DNA of 64,000 nt, taken from positions 25,255 through 89,254 of the forward strand of contig DUEV01000006.1 of assembly GCA_011170375.1 (NCBI GenBank), written 5' to 3'. Below, piece after piece: positions 1 through 7,316 of this stretch; the stretch's first letter is position 1; every line of letters begins with the position of its first letter. The DNA comes from Dehalococcoidia bacterium (lineage in GTDB: Bacteria > Chloroflexota > Dehalococcoidia > Dehalococcoidales > Fen-1064). The notes beneath the pieces were generated by a model. That model had not been told where the DNA came from. It searched no databases and saw nothing but the letters and a program-made list of their open reading frames with translations. The translations under genes and the position numbers were made by a program.

Positions 1-2
1 TG

Positions 3-1037
3 ATTACTCTTAGTGCTTTTCTCAATACCGAAATCGAAGAACTTCTTTTTACGCATCTTAGAGAGGTTTTACAAAGTGAAAAAGACAGAGTTATTCTGGA
101 TTTTCGTCCAGTAGATCACATGAACAGCGCTGGTGTCAGCGCCCTGGTTAAACTCGCTGCTATGGCAAAGCAGAATAGAGCAAAACTCTTTGCATACGGG
201 CTCAATAAGCGCTATGGCGAGATACTGGCTTTGACCGGTCTGTATGAAGGTATTCAGGTACTTGACAGCGTTCATGAAGCGGTAGAGCCGCTGTCCCGGG
301 CTAAGCTTGCTGAGCTCGAGAAGATGGATTTCAAAGCTGGTAGGCAATCTGATGCTGGCTGGGCACCGGAGGTGCCCAGGATCAAGGTTGCGGAGAAACC
401 TGAAGGCGCCTTTGCTAAAAATATGGACGGCCGCAGGATTATCGGTCAGTTTCAGGGATTTGGTCCGATGTGGGAGAAAACCTATTGGCTTAATATTAAA
501 AAAGCAGGGATAAAGAAGGAAGATATAGTTCTGGCTATGCAGGAACACTTCGTAGAGTTTCAGCCATCGAAAAACTCATTCTATCCGACAAACAAGGGGA
601 TTGCTCCGGGGGAGATAATATTTATTGATTCTAGGACCCCAGGCGGCATCGTCAGTACCGGCGTCATGGTACTGTACGTGGATGATAGAAGCTTTACCTT
701 TATCACCCCACAGGGCCACCCGGAAGCTGGCTGGGTTACCTTTAGCATCGATGAGTCGGAAGATTCGATTTATGTTCAGATACAGGGGCTCGCTCGTGCA
801 TCCGATCCCTTTTTCGAGATCGCCTTTAAAATCGCCGGCTCGAAGTTCCAGGAGACAATTTGGAAACATGTATTATCATCACTAGCTAAATATCTAGGTG
901 TTGAAGAAAATGTACAGATGAAGAAGTACTGTATCGCCACTGATTTGCAATGGAGTAAAGTAAACAACATATGGTATAACTCGCAGATAAGGTCATTACC
1001 TCTGAATATAGCGACTTTATTTAAACGGAGCCGTTGA
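3..1037 (+). CDS. STAS-domain protein with C-terminal DUF1990-like domain (5' partial)
   Basis: The reading frame is open from the first bases of the window, so the true start lies upstream. The first roughly 90 visible residues look like a STAS (anti-sigma-factor antagonist) domain: the strand ending VILDFRPVDHMNSAGVSAL carries the usual Ser before the Ala/Gly turn, which is the phosphorylatable position in this family. After a charged linker comes a domain of about 190 residues with a GxFxTPQGHPEAGWVTF-type core that resembles DUF1990/SRPBCC-like lipid-binding folds; that assignment is tentative. The stop is one base before the TTG start of the next FAD oxidoreductase, so the two are probably co-transcribed and translationally coupled. 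Its role is unknown; a regulatory STAS part plus a ligand-binding part is an inference. Confidence 0.7.
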   Translation: MTLSAFLNTEIEELLFTHLREVLQSEKDRVILDFRPVDHMNSAGVSALVKLAAMAKQNRAKLFAYGLNKRYGEILALTGLYEGIQVLDSVHEAVEPLSRAKLAELEKMDFKAGRQSDAGWAPEVPRIKVAEKPEGAFAKNMDGRRIIGQFQGFGPMWEKTYWLNIKKAGIKKEDIVLAMQEHFVEFQPSKNSFYPTNKGIAPGEIIFIDSRTPGGIVSTGVMVLYVDDRSFTFITPQGHPEAGWVTFSIDESEDSIYVQIQGLARASDPFFEIAFKIAGSKFQETIWKHVLSSLAKYLGVEENVQMKKYCIATDLQWSKVNNIWYNSQIRSLPLNIATLFKRSR

Positions 1038-1038
1038 A

Positions 1039-2466
1039 TTGGCCAGGGATAAAAAAGAAGCAATCGTGGTCGGCTCGGGTCCCAACGGTCTGGCAGCAGC
1101 CATCACCCTGGCGCAGGCTGGTCTAGAGGTAACCGTTTATGAGAAGCACGAGATAATCGGTGGAGGCTGCCGTTCCCTGGAGTTGATACAAAAGGGGTAT
1201 ATCCACGACGTGTGCTCCACGGTTCATCTACAGGCAAAACTGTCACCATTTTTCCGAAAATTGCCACTGGAAGAGTTCGGACTGAGGTGGGTTACACCCA
1301 CCTTTGCCCTAGCCAACCCCTTTGATGATGGCACGGCGGCAGTTGTATCCCAGTCTATGTCTGAAACGATGGCAACCCTGGATGGTATCGATGAGAAGAC
1401 GTATGCAAAACTAATGTCCCCGTTAGTGAATAAATCACAAGAACTTATGGATGAAATCATGCGATTCCCTAGCATCCCCTGGCAACACCCGCTCATAATG
1501 TTGAATTTCGGCAGAAGAGCTTTGACTTCTACTACCAAGCTTGCCCGAAGCCTTTTTAGAGGAAAGCGGGCTAGAGCATTGATTGCTGGCATGGGAGCTC
1601 ATTCAGGGATGGATCTTGATCAGAGAGGCAGTTTCGCGTCAGGTTTTTTAATGAGCATAACGGCCCACGCTGACGGCTGGCCCTTCCCAGAGGGCGGCTC
1701 ACAGAAAACCGTCAACGCCTTGGCGGGTTATCTAACCAAATTGGGTGGCAAAATCATCACTGGCTATGAAGTCAAATGCCTGGAGCAGTTGCCGCCCCAC
1801 GACGTGGTCTTATTGGATATAACCCCCCGGCAATTCCTTCAAATGGCTGAAAACAGATTGCCCTACGCTTATGCCAACAAGATAAGACAGTATAAATACG
1901 GATGCGGCGCGTTCAAGTGCGATTGGATTTTAAGCGGACCTGTTCCCTGGAAAGCCAAAGAATGTTACAAGGCGAACACCGTGCATATTGGTGGTTATCT
2001 TGAAGAAATTGCCACCGCCGAACGAGAGGTAAGCCAGCAGAAGCACCCAGAGAATCCCTTTGTTATTCTAACCCAGCCGAGCCTCTTCGACCATACTCGG
2101 GCAAGCGGTGACGGACATATCGTTTACGGGTACTGCCATGTACCTAATGGCTCTACTATTGATATGACAGAGCGAATCGAATCCCAGATAGAGCGTTTTG
2201 CTCCTGGCTTTAGGGATATGATAATCGGCCGGCATACCATGTCCACTGTAGACTTAGAGAGGTACAATCCCAACTGTGTAGGGGGCGATTTTCTGGGCGG
2301 GGCACAAAGCCTAAAGAAATTGGTTCTGCCCCTATTATCCTATGAAACACCAATTGAAAATACTTTCCTTTGTTCCAGTTCGACACCCCCAAGTCCTGGT
2401 GTCCATGGTATGTGCGGTTTTCGTGCCGCACAGACGGCAATAAGAAAACTAGTGACCTCTCACTAA
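1039..2466 (+). CDS. FAD-dependent oxidoreductase, phytoene desaturase-like
   Basis: A 475-residue flavoprotein. The N-terminus has the Rossmann FAD-binding fingerprint VVGSGPNGLAAAITLAQAG followed by the acidic residue VYEK that binds ribose. The C-terminus ends in the family's second FAD motif, SPGVHGMCGFRAA. This matches the CrtI/amine-oxidase superfamily of NAD(P)/FAD oxidoreductases that desaturate or saturate isoprenoids and related lipids; the substrate cannot be read from sequence. The start is a TTG at 1039 with CGGAG about 8 bases upstream, immediately after the STAS gene stop. A weak alternative is a later in-frame start, but the Gly-rich motif begins near residue 10, so the TTG is well placed. 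It heads a group of membrane-lipid-like redox genes. Confidence 0.82.
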   Translation: MARDKKEAIVVGSGPNGLAAAITLAQAGLEVTVYEKHEIIGGGCRSLELIQKGYIHDVCSTVHLQAKLSPFFRKLPLEEFGLRWVTPTFALANPFDDGTAAVVSQSMSETMATLDGIDEKTYAKLMSPLVNKSQELMDEIMRFPSIPWQHPLIMLNFGRRALTSTTKLARSLFRGKRARALIAGMGAHSGMDLDQRGSFASGFLMSITAHADGWPFPEGGSQKTVNALAGYLTKLGGKIITGYEVKCLEQLPPHDVVLLDITPRQFLQMAENRLPYAYANKIRQYKYGCGAFKCDWILSGPVPWKAKECYKANTVHIGGYLEEIATAEREVSQQKHPENPFVILTQPSLFDHTRASGDGHIVYGYCHVPNGSTIDMTERIESQIERFAPGFRDMIIGRHTMSTVDLERYNPNCVGGDFLGGAQSLKKLVLPLLSYETPIENTFLCSSSTPPSPGVHGMCGFRAAQTAIRKLVTSH

Positions 2467-2554
2467 TCATTGTACCATTATTTCAAATCCTGTAGTATAT
2501 CTTTTCAAGAACAATTCCAAGATTGTAATACTGAACAGGTTATAGAAATCGAAA

Positions 2555-3538
2555 ATGTTAGCTGCAGTAACCGGAGCCGCCGGACATCTGGGAGCGAATT
2601 TGGTTCGTGCTCTAATAAACAAAGATTGGCGAGTTAGAGCTGTTGTCCATCATGATACGAAAGCTCTCGAGGGACTTAATGTTGAACGTGTTTCAGGAGA
2701 CGTCCTTGAGGAAGAATCTCTAAAGAGTGCATTTGACGGTGTTGACGTGGTCTTTCATCTTGCTGGACGAATATCGATTGTGAGTTGGGATAGCCAGATA
2801 GTCGAAGCTGTCAATATTGACGGTGTACGCAACGTAGTAAATGCTTGTAAAACCATTGGAGTAAAACGGCTGGTACATACGAGTTCCTTTCATGCTCATA
2901 AACAGGAGCCACTTGATGAACCACTCGACGAATCACGCCCGCTTATAGAGTCAGGTAATTACCCTCCTTATAATTACTCCAAAGCTGCAGGAGAAAGAAT
3001 CGTACGGGCAGCAATCGAGCAGGGTCTCGATGCAGTTATCATAAATCCGGGAGGCATGCTGGGCCCCAACGATTACAAACCTTCTCATTTTGGCACAACA
3101 ATTTTATCCATAGCAAAGGGTAGATTACCGGCCTTAGTCAATGCTGGATTGTGCTGGGTAGATATTCGGGATGTTGCTGAGGGCATGATAACTGCCTGCG
3201 AACATGCTGAAGCCGGGTCAAAGTATATATTGAGCGGTAACTGGGTATCACTGGTCAATATAGCTCAACAAGTAACCACTATGATTGGCGTTAGACCACC
3301 TCCAGTGGTATTACCCATGTGGATAGCCAAATCCAGTGCGCCTTTAGCAACATTCCTCGACCGAATAAGAGGTAAGCAATCCCTGTTTACTCCAATTGCC
3401 ATGAAGGAACTCGAGAGCAATCCTAACATTAGTTACGCCAAGGCTAATAGAGAACTGGGTTATGAGCCCCGACCATTGGAGCAAACCTTGTCTGACACCG
3501 TAGACTGGTTCCAGCGAAACGGATTTCTAACTACATGA
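2555..3538 (+). CDS. NAD(P)-dependent epimerase/dehydratase (extended SDR, 3beta-HSD-like)
   Basis: A 327-residue extended short-chain dehydrogenase. The nucleotide-binding motif TGAAGHLGANLVRAL is at residues 6-20, and the catalytic YNYSKAAGE (YxxxK) is near residue 143, preceded by TSSFHAH as the Ser region. The overall pattern (VVFHLAG, VNIDGVRNVVNAC, GPND) matches dihydroflavonol reductase, HpnA and 3beta-hydroxysteroid dehydrogenase/NSDHL-type enzymes, which oxidise or reduce hydroxyl/keto groups on lipids or sugars. It lies 13 bp upstream of a steroid 5-alpha-reductase-like gene and follows a CrtI-like flavoprotein. A lipid substrate is therefore more likely than a sugar nucleotide, although that is inferred from context only. 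Confidence 0.82.
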   Translation: MLAAVTGAAGHLGANLVRALINKDWRVRAVVHHDTKALEGLNVERVSGDVLEEESLKSAFDGVDVVFHLAGRISIVSWDSQIVEAVNIDGVRNVVNACKTIGVKRLVHTSSFHAHKQEPLDEPLDESRPLIESGNYPPYNYSKAAGERIVRAAIEQGLDAVIINPGGMLGPNDYKPSHFGTTILSIAKGRLPALVNAGLCWVDIRDVAEGMITACEHAEAGSKYILSGNWVSLVNIAQQVTTMIGVRPPPVVLPMWIAKSSAPLATFLDRIRGKQSLFTPIAMKELESNPNISYAKANRELGYEPRPLEQTLSDTVDWFQRNGFLTT

Positions 3539-3551
3539 TATTGATAAAACA

Positions 3552-4310
3552 ATGAATGATATTGTATTTCGTTACGTATTGATTGCCTGGATCATTATCG
3601 CGATTATCGTGTTCATTTCCCTATTCTTTACAGCCGCCCCATACGGGCGTTATTTCAAGCGTAGCTTTGGGCCATCTGTTAATGGGAGGCTCGGATGGAT
3701 GATTATGGAAACACCTGCTCTACTGGTATTTACTGCCTTTTTTATTGCAGATATTATAATGGTAACTATCGTACAGATCACTTTTCTCGCTATGTGGACA
3801 TCTCACTACATAGATAGATCATTCATCTATCCGATCAAGTTCAGGATTTCTCTAAAACCATTACCATTAATCATATTAATAGCCGGTTTTGGATTTAACG
3901 TCATTAATGCCTACCTGAACAGTGAATACATTGTTATTAATGCTTCAAAATACTCCGAAACATGGCTTTATGACACACGCTTCATTGCCGGTCTTGCCCT
4001 TTTCATATTAGGTTTCATAGTGAATCGACGTTCAGATTACACGCTTTACCGTATCAGAAGCACTTTTCGACAGGAATACAGTATACCGCAAGGCGGCTTA
4101 TACCGGTGGGTGTCCTGCCCGAATTATTTTGGGGAAATTATTATGTGGACCGGCTGGGCTATTAGTACTTGGTCACCCGTTGCCGGTGCGTTTTTATTAT
4201 GGACAATCGCCAATTTAGTACCACGGGCAAGATCGCACCATCAATGGTATCAGAAACATTTCGTAGATTATCCATATGAAAGGCGTGTCATTATACCCTG
4301 GATTTGGTAG
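3552..4310 (+). CDS. steroid 5-alpha-reductase-like membrane protein (DUF1295 type)
   Basis: A 252-residue polytopic membrane protein with about six hydrophobic segments. The C-terminal part carries the hallmark of the 3-oxo-5-alpha-steroid 4-dehydrogenase C-terminal domain: GGLYRWVSCPNYFGEI, then a Trp-rich helix and HHQWYQKHF. The tail YERRVIIPWIW corresponds to the family ending that usually reads like NRKALIPFIF. Known members use NADPH to reduce a C=C double bond conjugated to a ketone or enoyl group in steroids, polyprenols or fatty acyl chains. The gene begins 13 bp after the SDR stop, suggesting an operon. In bacteria the natural substrate of this family is mostly unknown, so steroid specificity should not be assumed. 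Confidence 0.85.
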   Translation: MNDIVFRYVLIAWIIIAIIVFISLFFTAAPYGRYFKRSFGPSVNGRLGWMIMETPALLVFTAFFIADIIMVTIVQITFLAMWTSHYIDRSFIYPIKFRISLKPLPLIILIAGFGFNVINAYLNSEYIVINASKYSETWLYDTRFIAGLALFILGFIVNRRSDYTLYRIRSTFRQEYSIPQGGLYRWVSCPNYFGEIIMWTGWAISTWSPVAGAFLLWTIANLVPRARSHHQWYQKHFVDYPYERRVIIPWIW

Positions 4311-4379
4311 TTAACTGTTCACATGCATCGCAGATTTAGATATTTTTGAGTACAATTTTTTCAGAGGAGGTTTGTTGAA

Positions 4380-4913
4380 ATGGAGACTCAGCAGATAATT
4401 CTGCTCATTATCAATATCATAGGAGGCATTGCTGTAATTGGTAGCTATATCTTTGGAATCAAGGCACAATCAGGTGGGGCTAATGCTCTCTGGGGTGGAG
4501 TTCCACCGAATATTAGACCGGTATACGGTGTTTCAATGGTCCTGTCAGCTCTTGGATACTTCGCTTTTCTCTATTTTATCCTATTCGAAATCATACCTGA
4601 CGAAGTATTGATTGGTGGACGATTTGATTTCAGTGTTTTTTACTTGATATTCATCTTCATTCTCTTACCCTCATCATTGTGGATGCCACTTACCAATGTG
4701 TATATCGGTAATCAAATCACGAGTATCAAGATCGGAGTTCGTGCTGTCCTGGCACTGGTAGGACTGGCTTCAATAGCTCTTGTTTGGGCGATTCTCAGTC
4801 TGGAAACAACTACTCAAAACGTTCCCTACTGGCTTGCGGTTGCCGGTAGTAGTTACTTCGCATTCCATACCGCTATTTTGGATGGCGTGATATGGTCAGT
4901 ATTGTTTAAATAG
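4380..4913 (+). CDS. integral membrane protein of unknown function
   Basis: I do not recognise a family. The 177-residue product is strongly hydrophobic with about five membrane segments (approximate residues 7-27, 50-75, 85-108, 120-142, 150-175). A short conserved-looking loop reads WGGVPPNIRPVYG near residue 38. The start is supported by an AGAGGAGG Shine-Dalgarno (around 4363-4370) upstream of the ATG. It follows the 5-alpha-reductase-like gene by 69 bp and may belong to the same transcription unit, but it could equally be the first gene of the next unit. Confidence 0.7.
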   Translation: METQQIILLIINIIGGIAVIGSYIFGIKAQSGGANALWGGVPPNIRPVYGVSMVLSALGYFAFLYFILFEIIPDEVLIGGRFDFSVFYLIFIFILLPSSLWMPLTNVYIGNQITSIKIGVRAVLALVGLASIALVWAILSLETTTQNVPYWLAVAGSSYFAFHTAILDGVIWSVLFK

Positions 4914-4981
4914 GCTTAACCAAATAACTAGTAGTAAATCGTGAATCGAAAATGTATAGATAGGAAAATTAGGAGATAGCT

Positions 4982-5326
4982 ATGAAAGTCGATTTTTATT
5001 GCTGGGCGAAGTGAAATACCTGTCGTAAGGCGAGGGAGTTTCTTTCGCAAAAGAATGTGGAAATAAACGAGCGTGATTTCTTCAAGAATCCCTTTAACCA
5101 ATCTGAGATAGAGGAGCTGATTCAGGGAAAACCAGCTTCGGAGATGTTCAATTTCAGGAGTCCCAGCTTCAAGCAACTCGGCCTAGAACGCGACAAGCTG
5201 AACGACAAAGAGCTTATCGACCTTATGCTGAAAGAGCCAAGACTTGTCCGCAGGCCTGTAGTACGCATCAATGACAAAGTGTATTTCAGCGCTGACAGGT
5301 CAGTCCTGGAGGGTCTTGTCAATTAA
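4982..5326 (+). CDS. ArsC/Spx-family selenoprotein with in-frame UGA (Sec11)
   Basis: Reading from the ATG at 4982 (AGGAGA ribosome site just upstream) gives 114 residues with one in-frame TGA at 5012-5014, codon 11. The local sequence is FYCWAK-U-NTCRKAREFL. In ArsC/Spx/YfgD relatives this position is the catalytic Cys in the pattern K-C-x-T-C-R-K-A, so the stop sits exactly where Cys is expected and forms a UxxC redox pair with Cys14. The rest is intact, including the LVRRPVV segment typical of the family and a normal total length. A bacterial SECIS-like hairpin follows at 5030-5048. A gene caller that treats TGA as stop would see only the 3' part from 5057. The function is probably thiol/selenol-dependent reduction (arsenate or another oxidant); the substrate is unknown. 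The stop is one base before the next ATG, implying translational coupling to the Staygreen homologue. Confidence 0.85.
5030..5048 (+). promoter_or_regulatory. bacterial SECIS hairpin for Sec11
   Basis: Bases 5030-5037 (GCGAGGGA) pair with 5041-5048 (UCUUUCGC) in an 8-bp stem with two G-U pairs, closed by the loop GUU at 5038-5040. The loop begins with G, and 23 nt separate the UGA from the loop. Both agree with the general bSECIS description (a G in the first two loop bases and a UGA-to-loop distance of about 16-37 nt). It lies inside the coding region, as expected in bacteria. Confidence 0.8.
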
Positions 5327-5327
5327 T

Positions 5328-5789
5328 ATGAAGCGCCTTAATCCGGACAAACTTCATGTAACCTATCTAGCCGGCGCTACTCCGGACGAACTGATCGTAC
5401 CAAGACGTTATACGCTGACTCACTCTGATATTACCGGAACCCTTTTTCTCTCCATCGGTAGTGAGTATGATACACGAAAGACTTCTAAATTCTATACAAG
5501 ATTGATGAGGGATGAAGTACTGGCAGAATTAATAGACGAGGGAGAAGATCTCATCTTTAGGGTATACTGTCACGTTAGTGGAGGCTTTGTTTTCGGTAGG
5601 GCTAAGTGGCGGTACAATATTTTTAAATCTGAATTACCACTAGTCCTGGAAGCTATTAGGTTCGGTGACAAAAATCTAATTGAGAAGATCCCAACGATTG
5701 ATAATTCCAAAGTATTTGTGCATTTTCAATCTACCGATAACCGGTTTAACAAGGTCGAGGAGTGGGGCTTTATCGCAGATTACAAATGA
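5328..5789 (+). CDS. Staygreen (Mg-dechelatase) family protein
   Basis: A 153-residue protein from the ATG at 5328; an in-frame ATG at 5271 lies inside the previous gene and is not needed. The N-terminus LNPDKLHVTYLAGAT, followed by PRRYTLTHSDITG and LFLSIGSEYD, is the signature of the Staygreen family (SGR). In plants and algae SGR removes Mg from chlorophyll a. Homologues occur in non-photosynthetic bacteria, including Anaerolineae, where at least some have dechelating activity. No photosynthesis gene is visible here, so the native substrate may be another tetrapyrrole or metal-bound compound. It is tightly coupled to the upstream selenoprotein (one base between stop and start). Confidence 0.88.
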   Translation: MKRLNPDKLHVTYLAGATPDELIVPRRYTLTHSDITGTLFLSIGSEYDTRKTSKFYTRLMRDEVLAELIDEGEDLIFRVYCHVSGGFVFGRAKWRYNIFKSELPLVLEAIRFGDKNLIEKIPTIDNSKVFVHFQSTDNRFNKVEEWGFIADYK

Positions 5790-5862
5790 TTACAGATAAT
5801 TCTTAATTATTGAGTGTGCATATTCTTTTGTCGATTATAGTGACATTTTATATTGAGAATCA

Positions 5863-6330
5863 TTGAAAAGAGGTGTAAAGATTAAAACCGTACAGATCTA
5901 TAATGCTAGACAGAACAAGGTGGCAGAGGTAGAGAAGATCGAGAAGTCTGATGCTGACTGGAAGAAATTACTAACAAAGAAGCAGTATGAAATCACGACC
6001 AGGAAAAGAACGGAATCTCCAGGCACATGTCCCTTCAATACAATCCACGAACCAGGTATCTTCCAGTGTGTACGCTGTAACACTCACCTTTTCCGTAGTT
6101 CCACCAAGTTCGAATCGGGGACAGGGTGGCCCAGCTTCTATGAACCGGTCTCAGATTTGAACATAGTCGAGGAGACAGACAGGAGTTCAGGAATGATACG
6201 GATAGAGGTGCTTTGCGCCCGTTGTGGCTCACACCTTGGTCATGTTTTCGATGATGGCCCGCCACCTACTGGCAGACGGTATTGTATGAACGGTCTCGCA
6301 TTGAAATTCGTATCCGAGGGTCAGCTATGA
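5863..6330 (+). CDS. msrB: peptide methionine-(R)-sulfoxide reductase MsrB
   Basis: A 155-residue protein from a TTG at 5863; no ATG lies upstream of the conserved region in frame. Two zinc-binding CxxC pairs are visible (CVRCNTHLF and CARCGSHLGHVFDDG), and the catalytic Cys is in RRYCMNGLAL at about residue 141, so this copy uses Cys rather than Sec. It repairs methionine-R-sulfoxide in proteins with reducing power from thioredoxin-like donors. The stop overlaps the msrA ATG (ATGA), so both Msr activities are made from one transcript. The segment between the conserved Lys-rich N-terminus and the first CxxC is slightly atypical (PGTCPFNTIHEPG). Confidence 0.92.
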   Translation: MKRGVKIKTVQIYNARQNKVAEVEKIEKSDADWKKLLTKKQYEITTRKRTESPGTCPFNTIHEPGIFQCVRCNTHLFRSSTKFESGTGWPSFYEPVSDLNIVEETDRSSGMIRIEVLCARCGSHLGHVFDDGPPPTGRRYCMNGLALKFVSEGQL

Positions 6331-6875
6331 ACCAAACAGCCTCATCAGAAGTCACTACACTCGCCGGCGGCTGTTTCTGGTGCATCGACGCGGTCTTCAG
6401 GGAGATTGAGGGCGTTAATCATGTTGTTTCCGGCTACACCGGTGGCACTGCTGCTAATCCAAACTACAAGCAGGTCTGCACCGGTACAACTGGCCATGCT
6501 GAAGCGGTTCAGATGAGCTTCAATCCTTCAAAGATATCTTATCGGGAAATACTGGAGATTTTCTTCTCTATCCATGACCCAACGACATTGAACCGTCAGG
6601 GCGCGGATGTAGGCACACAATATCGTTCAGTAATTTTCTACCACAACGAGCAGCAAAAGGCCGTCGCTGAAAAAATCATTGAAGAGCTTGATGAGGCTCA
6701 TGTGTGGAAGAATCCGATTGTCACTGAAATTTTACCGCTCGGTAAGTTCTATCCTGCAGAAGACTACCATCAGGGATACTTCTCAAAGAATCCACGACAA
6801 GGATACTGCCAGATGATAATTTCACCCAAGGTGAATAAGTTCCGCCAGCAGTGGACAAAGCGCCTCAAAATATGA
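6327..6875 (+). CDS. msrA: peptide methionine-(S)-sulfoxide reductase MsrA
   Basis: A 182-residue protein. The start ATG at 6327 overlaps the msrB stop by four bases and is preferred over an upstream in-frame ATG at 6282 inside msrB. The active-site motif LAGGCFWCIDAVF places the catalytic Cys at residue 16; downstream blocks GYTGG, GHAEAV, DPTTLNRQGADVGTQYRS and FYPAEDYHQGYF are canonical for MsrA. It reduces methionine-S-sulfoxide, complementing MsrB. It lies in a redox cluster with a selenoprotein upstream and a Rieske protein 18 bp downstream. Confidence 0.95.
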   Translation: MNQTASSEVTTLAGGCFWCIDAVFREIEGVNHVVSGYTGGTAANPNYKQVCTGTTGHAEAVQMSFNPSKISYREILEIFFSIHDPTTLNRQGADVGTQYRSVIFYHNEQQKAVAEKIIEELDEAHVWKNPIVTEILPLGKFYPAEDYHQGYFSKNPRQGYCQMIISPKVNKFRQQWTKRLKI

Positions 6876-6893
6876 TCTTTGTAGGAGGCACTA

Positions 6894-7316
6894 ATGGGAA
6901 AACTTACTCGATTAGCTAATATTAACGACCTGACCGAAGGAAGTATGAAGAGGTTTCAGGTTGAAGGCATGGATATACTGATGGCCAGGATTGGAGGAAA
7001 ATACTACGCTGCACAGAATAAATGCCCTCACCTCGGTGGAGACCTTTCAAAAGGCAAATTAGAAGGAACCGTCTTGACCTGTCCTCGACACGGCTCTCAA
7101 TTTAACCTGACCGATGGTAGCGTTGTCCGCTGGCTTAAGGGAGCCGGATTAATTTCAACCATTGCGAAGACGCCTAAATCACCACAGAAGTTGACTACCT
7201 ATCATATCATACAAAGGTCGATGGGCAAGATATCATGGTGGAAATCTAATAAAGTAATACCCCTGGTGCGACTCGAACGCACGACACACGGTTTAGGAAG
7301 CAGTATTGCAGTTTGA
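6894..7316 (+). CDS. Rieske [2Fe-2S] ferredoxin-like protein, C-terminus frameshifted
   Basis: The N-terminal 80 residues contain the complete Rieske cluster motif: CPHLGG and CPRHGSQF (CxH ... CxxH). Members carry electrons to oxygenases or other reductases. The C-terminus is damaged. A 5-bp tandem duplication TATCA-TATCA at 7200-7209 shifts the frame. Removing one copy restores the family-typical ending KVDGQDIMVEI and a stop at 7247-7249. As written, the frame instead runs into the tRNA-Arg-derived repeat at 7258 and ends at 7316 with tRNA-antisense sequence (PLVRLERTTHG). The [2Fe-2S] site is unaffected, so the product may still fold, but the last beta strand is replaced. Slippage, assembly error and real mutation are all possible. 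Confidence 0.8.
   Translation: MGKLTRLANINDLTEGSMKRFQVEGMDILMARIGGKYYAAQNKCPHLGGDLSKGKLEGTVLTCPRHGSQFNLTDGSVVRWLKGAGLISTIAKTPKSPQKLTTYHIIQRSMGKISWWKSNKVIPLVRLERTTHGLGSSIAV
7258..7299. repeat. 42-bp direct repeat, distal att-like copy of tRNA-Arg 3' part
   Basis: These 42 bases are identical to 12533-12574. In tRNA terms (minus strand) the copy runs from the first base of the anticodon loop to the discriminator base, and it lacks the 5' half and the CCA. This is the usual shape of the displaced att site left by a tyrosine-recombinase element inserted at a tRNA 3' end. It begins 8 bp after the restored stop of the Rieske gene. Confidence 0.88.

Noticed and set aside
5012..5014. Treating the TGA as a premature stop and the gene as a pseudogene
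   Set aside because: The stop is exactly at the catalytic Cys column, the frame is otherwise intact on both sides, and a SECIS-type hairpin is correctly placed, so selenocysteine is the simpler reading.
5271..5327. Earlier ATG for the Staygreen protein
   Set aside because: It lies inside the selenoprotein gene and adds residues unlike the family; the ATG at 5328 begins at the conserved LNPDKLHVT region.
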